64,000 nt of DNA from Longimicrobium sp. (GTDB taxonomy: Bacteria > Gemmatimonadota > Gemmatimonadetes > Longimicrobiales > Longimicrobiaceae): assembly GCA_036389135.1 (NCBI GenBank), contig DASVQP010000007.1:37336-101335 (forward strand), written 5' to 3'. Under the pieces are notes generated by a model that ran no database searches, was not told where the DNA came from, and was given only the letters and a program-made list of their open reading frames with translations. The stretch's first letter is position 1. Each line of letters opens with the position of its first letter. This document shows positions 1-9,325 of this stretch, one piece after another. Position numbers and translations under genes: made by a program.

Positions 1-291
1 GTCTACCACACCTTCCTCTTCGCCCTGGAGGATGGCGCGGTGCTCGACGCGGCGTTCCGGGGCAACATCGCGCGGTGGATCAACCACTCGTGCGACCCCA
101 ACTGCGAGGCGGTTGAAGAGGACGGACGCATCTTCATCGAGTCCCTGCGCGACATCGCGCCGGGCGAGGAGCTGGCGTACGACTACCACTTCATTCTGGA
201 GGTGCGCCACTCCCCCGCCATGAAGCGCCGCTACCCCTGCATCTGCGGCGCCCCCAACTGCCGCGGGACGATGCTGGCCAAGAAGCGGTGA
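1..291 (+). CDS. SET-domain protein, C-terminal part (5' end outside window)
   Basis: The reading frame is open from the first base, so the gene starts upstream of the window; only the last 96 codons are visible. The frame carries the SET-domain signature NHSCDPN, followed by GEELAYDY, the second half of the SET active site. It ends in a post-SET zinc-binding cluster, CICGAPNC. SET enzymes transfer methyl groups from S-adenosylmethionine to protein lysines, with the Asn-His and Tyr motifs forming the cofactor and lysine channel. All visible motifs are intact, so the protein is probably active. The bacterial substrate cannot be told from the sequence. An alternative internal start at 40 would remove part of the domain and is unlikely. 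Confidence 0.85.
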   Translation, partial: VYHTFLFALEDGAVLDAAFRGNIARWINHSCDPNCEAVEEDGRIFIESLRDIAPGEELAYDYHFILEVRHSPAMKRRYPCICGAPNCRGTMLAKKR

Positions 292-438
292 CGTGCGCTG
301 ATCCGCCGGCAGGGGCCTGATCATCACGCCGCCCCCTCCCTGCATCGACCGGCGACCTGACTACGCTATATCGGATGCACTGCACCAACTGGGAAACATA
401 CCATTTAGATGAAACCGGTGTGCATTCTGACCGGCTTG

Positions 439-618
439 TCTCACGCAGAGCCGCAGAAACGCAAGGGAGAGAACAACAGAGAAAAGCTCACACAGAGGCC
501 ACAGAAGGAACTGAAAGCCACAGAGAAAACCTTGATGCGGTTCTCTCTGTGGTTCGTGTCTCTGTGTGAGCCATGCAGTTTCAGTTCTCTCCTGCGTCTC
601 TGCGCCTCTGCGTGAGAC
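439..618. repeat. Type B interspersed palindromic repeat, copy 1
   Basis: The left arm TCTCACGCAGAGCCGCAG and the right arm CTCTGCGCCTCTGCGTGAGA are near inverse complements. Between them lie inner arms of the CACAGAGGCCACAG / CTCTGTGGTTCGTGTCTCTG type. The whole can fold into one long imperfect hairpin. It fills most of the gap between the SET gene and the convergent histidine kinase. I see no convincing gene in 292-659. Confidence 0.75.
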
Positions 619-659
619 TTCCCTTTCCGGCTTTGCACAAAAATGAACGACGAATGGTA

Positions 660-1751
660 TCACTTGCCCGTCTGGACTGGGAGCATCACGCGCACCGCCG
701 TGCCGGCCCCATCGCGCGGCGATACGTCGAGACTCTGATCCGACCCGTAGAGGTGTTCAAGCCGTGCCCGCAGGTTCGCCAACCCGACCCCGTGCCCAGA
801 GGTGTCGCTCTTCCCCGAGATCCCTACACCATCATCCTCAACCGTGATCACCACGTGATCGTCAAGCTGCTCTGCCCGGATCTGCACGTGCCCGCCCTGC
901 ACGGATGGGGAGATGCCATGCCGGATCGCGTTCTCCACCAGAGGCTGGAGGATCATGTGCGGGACGAGAAGACGGCTTGAGCACCTGACCTCGATCGTGA
1001 GCCTCAGCCGCTGGCCGAACCGAATCTGTTCGATTTCGAGATAGGGCTGCAGCTCGGCGACCTCTTGCTCGAGCTCGACGAGCTGGGTATCGGTCGCTCG
1101 AATCGTCGTCCGAAGGTGATCCGCGAGTCGGCTGACCATCTGATCGGCAGCCAACGGGTCGCGGTGCAGCAAAGTGGATATGGAATGCAGAGTGTTGAAC
1201 AGGAAGTGTGGTTCCAGCTGCGCTTTGAGCCTGCCGAGCTGTGCCCGGACCAGCTCCTCGCGCAACTGAACCTCTCGCAGCTCGCGCTCGCGGTGCTTGA
1301 CGATGTAAACCCAGCCGTAACTTGCCAGGAGCAGGCCCAGATAGGTCAGCAGCCTGGGTGCGAAGCTACGGGTAATGCCCTGGGCGAGTGGTGCGCGCGG
1401 AAACCCCGCCCAGCCAAGTATCTCGCGCTCTACGAGGTAGCGGGCCAGCAGGAGAGTGATCGCGGCAGCCAGATTCAACAGGACCACGGACGTCCAGCCA
1501 AACCTCTCGAAGCTGACCTTGCGGGACACGAAAATGGCCGCTGCGCTGAGCAGGCCCCACATGTACATGTCGGTCATCCCCATCACGAAGGCATCCGCGG
1601 GGGGGCGAGGCGGACCGGTGAACCGGAAACTGATCAGATTCAGAAGGCTCGTCATGAGCCCGAGAAGCGACCATCCAGCGAAAGCCAGCGCAGGCCAATA
1701 CAGCGACGATCGAACGGTGGGATGCTCGTTCGCGGGCTGCCTCATCATCAC
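660..1751 (-). CDS. LytS/YpdA-like sensor histidine kinase
   Basis: A 363-residue membrane sensor kinase. About four hydrophobic segments cover residues 20-150. The His-kinase motif EPHFLFNTLHSISTLLH follows at about residue 185, with phosphoacceptor His in EPHFLFN. The ATPase part has an N-box (PLVENAIRHGI) and G-boxes (DDGVGI and GHGVGLANL). This arrangement is typical of the LytS/AlgZ class, which lacks a separate dimerisation domain and phosphorylates LytTR regulators. The start codon overlaps the stop of the upstream regulator gene by four bases (ATGA), so the two are one operon and probably translationally coupled. The N-terminus has no recognisable ligand-binding domain, so the stimulus is unknown. 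Confidence 0.93.
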   Translation of the reverse strand: MMMRQPANEHPTVRSSLYWPALAFAGWSLLGLMTSLLNLISFRFTGPPRPPADAFVMGMTDMYMWGLLSAAAIFVSRKVSFERFGWTSVVLLNLAAAITLLLARYLVEREILGWAGFPRAPLAQGITRSFAPRLLTYLGLLLASYGWVYIVKHRERELREVQLREELVRAQLGRLKAQLEPHFLFNTLHSISTLLHRDPLAADQMVSRLADHLRTTIRATDTQLVELEQEVAELQPYLEIEQIRFGQRLRLTIEVRCSSRLLVPHMILQPLVENAIRHGISPSVQGGHVQIRAEQLDDHVVITVEDDGVGISGKSDTSGHGVGLANLRARLEHLYGSDQSLDVSPRDGAGTAVRVMLPVQTGK

Positions 1752-2587
1752 TGGGAGGGTGTGGACGGCAAGTCCCGGCTGGAGACGATGCGTACTGCCC
1801 TCTCGAGTTTCTCCCGGCAGCCCCGGCTGGAATTCAACTTCGTTCCGTCCCGCAACGTCACGATGTACTCCCCCTGGAAGACGGATTCGACCTCGGTAAT
1901 CAGCGACGTGCGTACCATCGTCGAGCGGTGGATCCGCACGAACTCGCTCGGATCGAGCTGCTCCTCGATCCGCCCCATCTGCTCGCGAAGCAGATAGGAC
2001 GTCCCGGCCGTGTGGAGCCGCAGGTAGTTCCCCTCGGACGTGACGAGGTTGATGTCCTCCACGCGGACGATCGTATGCCGCACTCCGGTTCGGATCGTAA
2101 ACTGATCCACGTAGGAGGAACCCCGGTTCAACGACTGGAGAACCTGCTCCAACCTGTCCGAGATTACTGCCTGATCGGTCCGGAAAAGCTGATCGCGAAC
2201 GCGGCCCAGAGTTTCGAGGAAGCGTTCACGTGTGAATGGCTTCATGAGGTAGTCCAGCGCGTGAACTTCAAAGGCTCGTACGGCATGGCGATCGAAGGCA
2301 GTCACGAATACGGTCAGCGGCATGTTCCTCACGCCGACCTCCTCTACGACCCCGAAGCCGTCGAGGCCGGGCATCTGGATGTCGAGGAAGACGAGGTCGG
2401 GCGATAGCTTCCGAACCGCGGCCGCTGCCGCGGACCCGTTCTCCGCCTCTCCAACGACACGGAAGCCCGTCTCTTGAACGAGCAGAGAGCGGATTCGCTC
2501 GCGTGCGAGGGCCTCGTCATCGACGATTAGAACCCGGATCTCCATTCGGTCCTGTGGTGCTGGCGTGCCCGTCTGTGCTCCCAACAT
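1748..2587 (-). CDS. LytR/AlgR-type response regulator (REC + LytTR)
   Basis: Partner regulator of the kinase that follows it. A receiver domain (VLIVDDEALARERI, phosphoacceptor Asp in LVFLDIQMPGLDG, Lys in LMKPF) is followed by a LytTR DNA-binding domain at about residues 170-265 (INLVTSEGNYLRLHT, RIHRSTMV). LytTR regulators bind direct repeats upstream of their targets. The longest form is given; an internal ATG at 2545 before EIRVLIVDDE is an equally good start because receiver domains normally begin right there. Neither start has a strong ribosome-binding site. The gene stop overlaps the kinase start, placing regulator first and kinase second. Confidence 0.93.
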   Translation of the reverse strand: MLGAQTGTPAPQDRMEIRVLIVDDEALARERIRSLLVQETGFRVVGEAENGSAAAAAVRKLSPDLVFLDIQMPGLDGFGVVEEVGVRNMPLTVFVTAFDRHAVRAFEVHALDYLMKPFTRERFLETLGRVRDQLFRTDQAVISDRLEQVLQSLNRGSSYVDQFTIRTGVRHTIVRVEDINLVTSEGNYLRLHTAGTSYLLREQMGRIEEQLDPSEFVRIHRSTMVRTSLITEVESVFQGEYIVTLRDGTKLNSSRGCREKLERAVRIVSSRDLPSTPSQ

Positions 2588-2633
2588 CCTGCCACCATCC
2601 TTCGGACCCAGTCAATAGGAGCACGCAGGAGAC

Positions 2634-2788
2634 CGCTCACGAACTACAGGAGAAGCATCACACAGAACACAGAGGCAACGGCGAGGGCACAGACAACTTC
2701 TTTGGCCCTTCTTTCTTTCTCCCTCTGTGTCTCTGTGTGAGCCCATCCGTTCTCGTCCTTTCCTCATCTGCGCGTCTGCGTGAGACCC
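2634..2788. repeat. Type B interspersed repeat, copy 2
   Basis: It contains CACACAGAACACAGAGG on the left and CCTCTGTGTCTCTGTGTGA plus GCGTCTGCGTGAGACC on the right. It lies directly between the end of the transporter gene at 2793 and the start of the regulator gene at 2587, both on the minus strand. Confidence 0.75.
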
Positions 2789-2792
2789 GCCG

Positions 2793-4142
2793 CTAGAGCG
2801 CGCCCACCTCGGCCCGCGCGGGGGTCTCGACGGGGGCCGTCGCGGGGCGGTGCTCCGCCTGCCGCTCCTGCCGCCGGCCGAGCCAGACGCCGAGGGCGGC
2901 CCAGCCGACGGCGAGCGGCACCGCGACCGAGATCAGCGCCGCGAGCCCCATCCCCAGGCGCCCCAGCACCCCCTCCACCTGCGCGCCCACCACGTCGCCA
3001 CCGCGGTAGACGAAGGTGTCGATGAAGGCCTTCGACTTGTACTTGTCCGCGCGGCTCACCACGGTGAAGAGCGTCTCGCGCGCGGGGCGCATGATGGCGC
3101 GGTCCACCGCGTTGAAGGCCGCCTGGAAGACCACCAGCGTCGCCAGCGAGGCCACCAGCACCAGCCCCAGGAAGCCGAGCGCCGCGGTGATCGGCAGCAG
3201 CGCCAGCGTCACCGAGACCCCTACGTGCTTCATCAGCTTGCCCGCCACCAGCGCCTGCAGCACCAGGGTGGTGAGCTGCACGTAGAGGTCCATCCGCGCG
3301 AAGACCGTGGTGCGCATGTCCAGGCCCTCGCCCAGGGCGGCCACCATCTGCAGGCGGGTGAAGTAGAGGAAGGTGGCGATCACCGCCATGATCAGCACGT
3401 ACGCCGCGATGCCGAGCAGGTACGGGGAGCGGAACACCGCCCGCAGCCCCTCCCACGCGCTCCCGCCGATCACCGCGCGCTCGTCCACCGCGGGGGCCGC
3501 CCCGGGGTCGTCCAGGGCCGCGGGACGCGCCCGCTCCGGCTGCAGGTGCGCCACCGCCCGCACCGAGAGCGCCGCCAGCCCCAGCGAACCCGCCGCCACC
3601 AGCAGGAGCCCTGCGGTCCCTAGCGGCTCCGCCAGCCGCGAGGCGAGCCAGGGGCCGGCGATGGCGCCCAGCGTGCCGCCCACCGCGATCACCCCGAAGA
3701 GCCGCTTGCTCTGCTCCAGCGAGAAGCGGTCCGCCATCAGGCCCCAGAAGAGCATGGTGGCGAACAGGTTGAAGACGCTGAACCAGACGAAGAAGACCAT
3801 CCCGCTGGTCTCGCCGATGGCCGCCGGCGCCATCACCAGCAGGGCGTAGAAGACCAGCAGGCTGGCGGCGAAGAAGAGGTACGTGGCGTTGATGAAGACC
3901 AGGCGGCGGAAGCGGCTCACCAGCATCCCGAACACGGGGTTCAGCGCGAGGGTGACCACCGCCGTGCCCACGAAGAGCCAGCGGACGGCCTCGATCCCCC
4001 GCTGCATCCCCAGCGCCTCCCGGGCGGGTCGCAGCACCATGAGGGCGGTGAGGATGAAGAAGAAGGTGAGCCCCGATGCGAGCACCGGCGCGACCTCCTC
4101 CCGGCGGATCTGCGTGAAGCGCTGGAGGATGCCGGTCATCAC
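2793..4142 (-). CDS. 12-TM carrier, ATP/ADP-antiporter-like (MFS fold)
   Basis: A 449-residue polytopic membrane protein with about twelve hydrophobic helices. A charged loop follows helix 6 (around ERARPAALDDPGAAPAVDE). The start MTGILQRFTQIRREEVAPVL and the early segment VLRPAREALGM resemble free-living bacterial relatives of the NTP/NDP exchange (Tlc) carriers, which are distant MFS members. In such species the substrate is usually unknown; energy parasitism is not implied. The short cytoplasmic C-terminus is Ala/Glu/Arg-rich. The gene stands alone, with the M16 peptidase gene 38 bases downstream on the same strand. The family call rests on overall resemblance, not a diagnostic motif. Confidence 0.7.
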   Translation of the reverse strand: MMTGILQRFTQIRREEVAPVLASGLTFFFILTALMVLRPAREALGMQRGIEAVRWLFVGTAVVTLALNPVFGMLVSRFRRLVFINATYLFFAASLLVFYALLVMAPAAIGETSGMVFFVWFSVFNLFATMLFWGLMADRFSLEQSKRLFGVIAVGGTLGAIAGPWLASRLAEPLGTAGLLLVAAGSLGLAALSVRAVAHLQPERARPAALDDPGAAPAVDERAVIGGSAWEGLRAVFRSPYLLGIAAYVLIMAVIATFLYFTRLQMVAALGEGLDMRTTVFARMDLYVQLTTLVLQALVAGKLMKHVGVSVTLALLPITAALGFLGLVLVASLATLVVFQAAFNAVDRAIMRPARETLFTVVSRADKYKSKAFIDTFVYRGGDVVGAQVEGVLGRLGMGLAALISVAVPLAVGWAALGVWLGRRQERQAEHRPATAPVETPARAEVGAL

Positions 4143-4180
4143 GAGCTTGTCTCCTTCAGAGGGCGTCGGCCAGGGCGCGC

Positions 4181-7078
4181 CTATGGCTGCGGGGGGCCGA
4201 TGAGGGCGGCGCGGCCGAAGTCGAAGCGGGAAAGCGGGATTACCTCGACGCTGGGATATTGGGCGCGCAGTGCGTCGATGAACTCGCTCGCGCGGCCGGC
4301 GATGACGATGCTCGCCTGCGCCGGGTCGAGCTCGCTCGCCACGGACGCGGAGACCTGTTGCGGCGTCACGGCGGCAATACTGGCCAGGTGGCTGTTGTAG
4401 CTGGTCGTCGGCAGGCCCTGCACGGCGAGGCTGCTGAGGAAGGAGCCGAGGCCCGACGTCGTCTCCACCTGTCGCCCGAAGGCGCCAGTAATCAACGTCT
4501 GCCGCCTGGCGAGCTGGTCCGCCGGGATCGGCTCGGCGGCGAGCCTCCGAATCTCGCCGAGCATGACGCCGGTCACTTCCGGAACCGCATTGTTGCGGGT
4601 CTGGGCCTGAGCCACCAACAGGCCTCCGTCACGCAAGGTCACGAGGAGGCTATAGGCGCCGTAGCTCAGTGCCCGGCGCACGCGCACTTCCTGGTACAGG
4701 CGCCCTGTCTGTAGGCCACCAAGCACGCTGTTGGCCAGGAGCACCGGATAATAATCGCTGTCGGCGCGGGTCGGAGCGCGAAGAGCGACGGACACCGATG
4801 CCTGATCGGCCTCCGGCATGTCGACGACGACGACGCGCGGGCGGCCGGCCGTGCCGGCACGATTGGAGGGCATGCGCGGCAAAGGGGCCGCCGGGGCGCG
4901 CCAGTCGGCGAACACCCGCTCGGCCAGGGCAAAGCCCTGCTCCGGGCCCAGGGAGCCGACGATGACCAACTGCGCATTGTCCGGCCGCCACCAGTCGGCG
5001 TGGTGGCGGGTGAGATCGTCGCGCGTGAGCGCTGCAAGGGAAGCGGGGGTGGCCGCGCCGGCGCCATAAGGGGCATCGCCGAACAGGACGCGGCGCAAAG
5101 CGAGATCGCCGACCTTTCCGGGCTGGCGAAGTGTCACGCGCAGGTTGTCCAGCGCCCGACGCCGCTCGCGCTCAAGCTCCTCCCGCGGCAGGGCCGGGCT
5201 ACGCACCATCTCGCTCAGCAGCTGCGTCGCCGCTTCGATGTTGGCGGCCGGTGCCGTGACGAAGGCAGTGGTGGCATCGGGGCCGGCGCTGATACCGACG
5301 TTGGCGCCGAGCCGCTCAAACTCCGCGGCCAGAGCGTCGTGTGCCAGCCGCGTCGTGCCCTTTCCGGCCACGGTCGCGGTCATCGACGCGACCCCGGGCC
5401 GGCTGGCGGGATCGGCCGCCGCACCCCCTCCCACCACCAGGTAGACACCGGCCACCGGCAGGTCACCCGACCGCGCGACCACGACGCGCATCCCATTTGC
5501 CAGCCGGCGTTCCGCAAAGGAGGGGGCGGCAATCGGCCGTTGCGGGCCGGGAGCGGGCGGAGCCACTCGCTCGCCCTCCCGCGCTAACGTATTCGGCGCG
5601 CCGACTGCCGCCGGCAGCGTCTGCCCCAGCGCCTCGGCCGTCCGGCGCTGCCAAGGCTCGGTCTCGGCGGGGCCCTGTCGCTGTCCTTCGTCACGATAGG
5701 TGATCGCGACGCGCCGGTCGTCGCGCAGATATCGCCGCGCCACGCGCTGGACATCGGAGGCGGTCACCCGCTGCACCGCCACCAGCATCTTGTCGCTCCA
5801 GGCCGGATCGTTGGCGACGACGACACCCTCCGCCAGCGCTTCGGCACGACCCGTGGCACTTTCGCGGCGGAACAGCTCGGTGGAGACGTATTCGGTGAGC
5901 GCCCCGCGCAGCTCCGCCTCTGACACCGGCTCGTCGCGGAGCCGCGCTACCTCGGCATCGAGCGCCGCTTCGACGGCCTCCAGTTCCCTGCCGCCGGCGG
6001 CGATCGCAAGGAGAGCGAAGAAGCCGGCCTCCTTGAAACCGAGATTGGCCGGCATGATCGATGTGGCCAGCGGCTGTTCGCGCACCACCCGCCGAATGAG
6101 CCGCGAAGACTCACCGGTCGCTAGAATGCGCGTCAGCACTTCGAGAGCGGCGTGATCGGCATGGTTCCCCTTCGGCCGCTGCCAGCTCAGCAACACGGCG
6201 GGGAGCGGCACGTTAGGCGCGTAGGCGGCGACCGTGCGGGCGGCCGATGCCTGCTGCACCGGCATTCTATGGCGCACGATCGGCCGCGCAGGCCGCGGAA
6301 TCGGGGCCAGATGCTGGTCTACCCAGCGCTCGAGCTGCGCCGGATCGAAATTTCCGGAAACGATCAGGGTCGCATTGTCCGGCCGGTAGAAATTCTCGTG
6401 GAATGCGCGCGCCTCCTCGAGCGTCGCGGCATCGATGTCCGCAAATGTGCCGAGGGCCGGGCGCTGGTACGGGTGACGGATAAAGCTGTGCTCGTACGCG
6501 TAATAGTACATCAGGCGTCCATACGGCTGAGCGAGCACGCGCTCGCGCGTCTCGTCTTTGACGGCGCTCCGCTCCGCATCGAACACCGGCTGGTCGAGCA
6601 CCGACCGCGCCAGCCGCTCCGCATGCGCCCACAGCATCGCTTCGAGCCGGTTGGCCGGCACCGTCTCGAAATAGCGGGTCCTGTCGTACTGGGTGTCGGC
6701 GCCGCGGGTGCCGCCGGCCTCTTCCTCTACGATGCGGCTCAACTGACCGGGAGCGAGGTTGCGGGTGACCCGGCTCAAAATGTGCTCGAACAGGTGGGCG
6801 AAGCCGGAGCGGCCGGCCGGATCGTCCTTGGCACCGACGTCGTAGACCATCTGGACGTGAACGTTGGACGTGCCGGTGTCGCGGATCGCGTAGACGGTGA
6901 GGCCGTTCGCCAGCATCCGGCGGGTGTAGCCAATCGCCGGTACCGTGATCTGGCCCTGCGCCACGGCGGCGGGAGCAGCCGCCCGCGTGCCTGCCCGCTG
7001 CGCCTGCGCCGGACCTGTCGCAAGCGTGCAGGCCGCGGCGAGTACCGATAGGGTGCGGGCGAGACCGGAATCGAGCAT
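4181..7078 (-). CDS. Exported M16 zinc peptidase, two tandem M16 units
   Basis: About 965 residues. A signal peptide (MLDSGLARTLSVLAAACTLA...GPAQA) leads into an active M16 half with the inverted zinc motif HLFEH at about residue 90 and a downstream Glu in AVKDETRERV about 75 residues later. The second half, from about residue 500, repeats the fold (PGVASMTATVAGKGT) but lacks HxxEH, as is normal for the partner half of single-chain pitrilysin-type enzymes. They degrade peptides in the periplasm. I chose ATG at 7078 because it starts the signal peptide directly; ATG 7090 and TTG 7096 are in frame upstream. Codon and sequence style resemble alphaproteobacterial M16 proteins, which might indicate transfer, but this is weak. 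Confidence 0.92.
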   Translation of the reverse strand: MLDSGLARTLSVLAAACTLATGPAQAQRAGTRAAAPAAVAQGQITVPAIGYTRRMLANGLTVYAIRDTGTSNVHVQMVYDVGAKDDPAGRSGFAHLFEHILSRVTRNLAPGQLSRIVEEEAGGTRGADTQYDRTRYFETVPANRLEAMLWAHAERLARSVLDQPVFDAERSAVKDETRERVLAQPYGRLMYYYAYEHSFIRHPYQRPALGTFADIDAATLEEARAFHENFYRPDNATLIVSGNFDPAQLERWVDQHLAPIPRPARPIVRHRMPVQQASAARTVAAYAPNVPLPAVLLSWQRPKGNHADHAALEVLTRILATGESSRLIRRVVREQPLATSIMPANLGFKEAGFFALLAIAAGGRELEAVEAALDAEVARLRDEPVSEAELRGALTEYVSTELFRRESATGRAEALAEGVVVANDPAWSDKMLVAVQRVTASDVQRVARRYLRDDRRVAITYRDEGQRQGPAETEPWQRRTAEALGQTLPAAVGAPNTLAREGERVAPPAPGPQRPIAAPSFAERRLANGMRVVVARSGDLPVAGVYLVVGGGAAADPASRPGVASMTATVAGKGTTRLAHDALAAEFERLGANVGISAGPDATTAFVTAPAANIEAATQLLSEMVRSPALPREELERERRRALDNLRVTLRQPGKVGDLALRRVLFGDAPYGAGAATPASLAALTRDDLTRHHADWWRPDNAQLVIVGSLGPEQGFALAERVFADWRAPAAPLPRMPSNRAGTAGRPRVVVVDMPEADQASVSVALRAPTRADSDYYPVLLANSVLGGLQTGRLYQEVRVRRALSYGAYSLLVTLRDGGLLVAQAQTRNNAVPEVTGVMLGEIRRLAAEPIPADQLARRQTLITGAFGRQVETTSGLGSFLSSLAVQGLPTTSYNSHLASIAAVTPQQVSASVASELDPAQASIVIAGRASEFIDALRAQYPSVEVIPLSRFDFGRAALIGPPQP

Positions 7079-7263
7079 GTGAACACCCATCCTCAAAACG
7101 TGTGTGTGCGTGGCCTAAGGCACTGAATCAGCAAAGACCTGCTCCGATGCGCCCGATCTGGAATTTGGCTGGGCTCAATGGGCGGATCGGAAGCGCCGGC
7201 GTGGCGACGAGCCACCCACGGCCGCAGGGGTGAGTCGGAGCGATGCGCAGCCACGAGTTGGAA

Positions 7264-8283
7264 TCAGCTCGGTGGCTTTAGCAGGTCGAGACCGATGTGT
7301 GCATGCAGCCATTCGTAGCTGTCTGCCACAGCCTGGGGTGGGAGCGCATGACCCGCATCGTACCAGCGGATGGTCTTCGGCTCGGGCGCGGCAAGGTGCA
7401 AGAGTTCCGCATCAGCCGAGGGCACGAAGTTGTCGACCCGCCCGTTCTGCAACAGTAGCGGCGTGGGCGACGCATGCGGGATGAAGCGAATCGGCTCGAT
7501 GGGAACCATAGCCCGCAGCCAACTATTGCGCGCACCGCAGCTCAGTCTGGCAAGGTTGCCGTCTCCCGGACCTGTCTCGTGCGTGACGAGGCCCCCATCT
7601 GCCACTTGCAATACCGCGGCCTTGAGCCGGCGCTCGAGGCCAACGAATTGTACACCCATTGTACCGCCGTAACTGATCCCCAGAAACGCGATGCGCTGCG
7701 GATCGACGTTAGGCCGCGTACGCAAAACGTCGACGGTGCGCTGCAGGTCTTTCATGAGCTGGATCTGCTCGGTCCGGTCCTGGATGGTGAATTGGCGCCA
7801 AGGGCCGCTCCGGCGAGCGGACGGCGGAGTAATGGCGATCGCGACTGCGCCGTGCCTCGCGAGCCTCATGGCTTCGACCGTCATGTGACGCGCCGCGCCG
7901 CCGGCGCCCGGCAGGATGATCACGCCTGGGCGCAGACCGGCGCGTGAAGTTGGATCGAAGAGCAACCCGGGCACCGTCCCTCCATCTGGACTACTGAAGG
8001 AGACGACACTTACCTCCACGCCATTGTCCCTGGATTCGACGGCCTTCGTCAGATTTAGGGGGGCGGTGGTGTCGTATGCGAAGAGTGCGCGCTCTGCACC
8101 GGAGGCCGGCCCGCCGAAATCAGGACGTGAGACGGCACAGGTATCTTGTCCTGTTGGCGCCGGGGGCGTCGTCAGACCGGACGGCATCACGATCGACCCG
8201 TGCGGGGAGACGGTGCATCCGGCGATCCCTGCCGCGACTAGCATTGCCATCGGTTTCACGATGATTTTCCAAGCATGAGGCAA
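7264..8283 (-). CDS. Lipoprotein alpha/beta hydrolase (dienelactone-hydrolase-like)
   Basis: A 339-residue exported hydrolase. The N-terminus has a hydrophobic segment ending in a lipobox-like IAGC, so it is probably a lipoprotein. The nucleophile elbow is GISYGG (Ser at about residue 200), the oxyanion region GAGGAARH at about residue 127. The likely acid is Asp in GRVDNFVP and the base His in AGHALPP near the C-terminus, completing the triad. The substrate is unknown; the family includes esterases, acyl-peptide hydrolases and dienelactone hydrolases. It stands alone between M16 and the DUF3471-like cluster. The 285 bases upstream of its start (8284-8568) hold no gene I can support. Confidence 0.87.
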   Translation of the reverse strand: MPHAWKIIVKPMAMLVAAGIAGCTVSPHGSIVMPSGLTTPPAPTGQDTCAVSRPDFGGPASGAERALFAYDTTAPLNLTKAVESRDNGVEVSVVSFSSPDGGTVPGLLFDPTSRAGLRPGVIILPGAGGAARHMTVEAMRLARHGAVAIAITPPSARRSGPWRQFTIQDRTEQIQLMKDLQRTVDVLRTRPNVDPQRIAFLGISYGGTMGVQFVGLERRLKAAVLQVADGGLVTHETGPGDGNLARLSCGARNSWLRAMVPIEPIRFIPHASPTPLLLQNGRVDNFVPSADAELLHLAAPEPKTIRWYDAGHALPPQAVADSYEWLHAHIGLDLLKPPS

Positions 8284-8568
8284 AAGAGTGCACCGTGCAT
8301 AGCTACGCGATTACCGCAGTTCACCGCCAGCCGGACACATTGGGACGGTCATTGCCGGTCTTCCGCCAGCATGTCGGTTCGTCCGTACAACGACGATGGG
8401 GTAGCTCAGCCGAGTTGCGGTCGCAACGACCGCGACAGCCACCGCGTTTCGCCCGGCTCAACGCGCGCGATTGCCGGCCCGCCGCAATCGTGGGCAACCA
8501 TCGGGTTCTCACAGTGCCGCCCAGGACTGCACGGGCGTCGAGGTGGCCAAGCAGCCGGAGGGCTCCGA

Positions 8569-9240
8569 TCAGGGTTTCGACGTGAGGCGAGCCAGCAGCT
8601 GCTGGAAGCCCAAGCCCATGACCTGCGTCACCCCCGCCTCGTCGACCACGAACTCCGTCACCAGCGACGTATTGCCCACCCTGAACCGGCTCTCCGAAAG
8701 CGGCGTGAGGACATGGTCATCCTGCATCGAACGGATCAGGGTCTCTCCCACGAGGCGAATCTCGACCCTGAGATCGTTTCGGCCCATCTGGCCCGGGAGG
8801 AATTCGTATGTGCCCACGTACCGCTCGAGCACCGACCTGGGAACACGCACCGCAGCGGCAGGCGGCGCCGGTGGCGGCGCTGCGCGCGACCCCTTGCGGG
8901 GGAGCCGATACTCGACACCGGCGCCGTCGCTGACGACTTGCGTCACCCCGCCTGCCTGATCCACCACGAACTCCACCGTTGAAATCCGGGCCGCCCTGAA
9001 CAGGGTCTCGGAGATCGGCTGCAAGACCATCCGCTGTCCCGGCACCTCTCGGAACAGTGTGTCTCCCTTGAGGACCACCTTGATGGTGCTCCCGTTCTGG
9101 TCATACTCGCCCACGTACCGCTGGAGTACCGGCACGGGTACGCGTACGGGTGCCTGCTGCTGCGCCTGTATGGGCCCCACGGCGATCGCGAGAGCGAGCA
9201 CACCTGCCGCGATCCCTGCTGCGCATCGATGATTGATCAT
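8569..9240 (-). CDS. Secreted protein with two DUF3471-like repeats (copy 1)
   Basis: A 223-residue exported protein with a signal peptide (MINHRCAAGIAAGVLALAIA...GPIQA). Two homologous repeats of about 80 residues follow. Each starts V-P-V-L-x-R-Y-V-G-x-Y, runs through a G-D-T-L segment and ends E-F-V-V-D-x-A-G-V-T-Q-V. This pattern resembles the DUF3471 beta-sandwich found at the C-terminus of many penicillin-binding-protein-like and other exported enzymes. No catalytic residues are apparent. The next gene (9326-9994) is a close paralogue, with long near-identical stretches also at DNA level, so the pair arose by a recent tandem duplication. Confidence 0.85.
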   Translation of the reverse strand: MINHRCAAGIAAGVLALAIAVGPIQAQQQAPVRVPVPVLQRYVGEYDQNGSTIKVVLKGDTLFREVPGQRMVLQPISETLFRAARISTVEFVVDQAGGVTQVVSDGAGVEYRLPRKGSRAAPPPAPPAAAVRVPRSVLERYVGTYEFLPGQMGRNDLRVEIRLVGETLIRSMQDDHVLTPLSESRFRVGNTSLVTEFVVDEAGVTQVMGLGFQQLLARLTSKP

Positions 9241-9325
9241 TCGAAATGCCTCTTCCTGGCGGATGCGTGATGCCGGGGCCTTCTGGCTGCCCCGGTAGGG
9301 TGGCCGAGCAGCTGGAGGGCTGCGA

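Noticed and set aside
2850..3623. Plus-strand frame of 257 codons
   Set aside because: Antisense to the membrane carrier gene; His/Arg/Gln-rich and without motifs.
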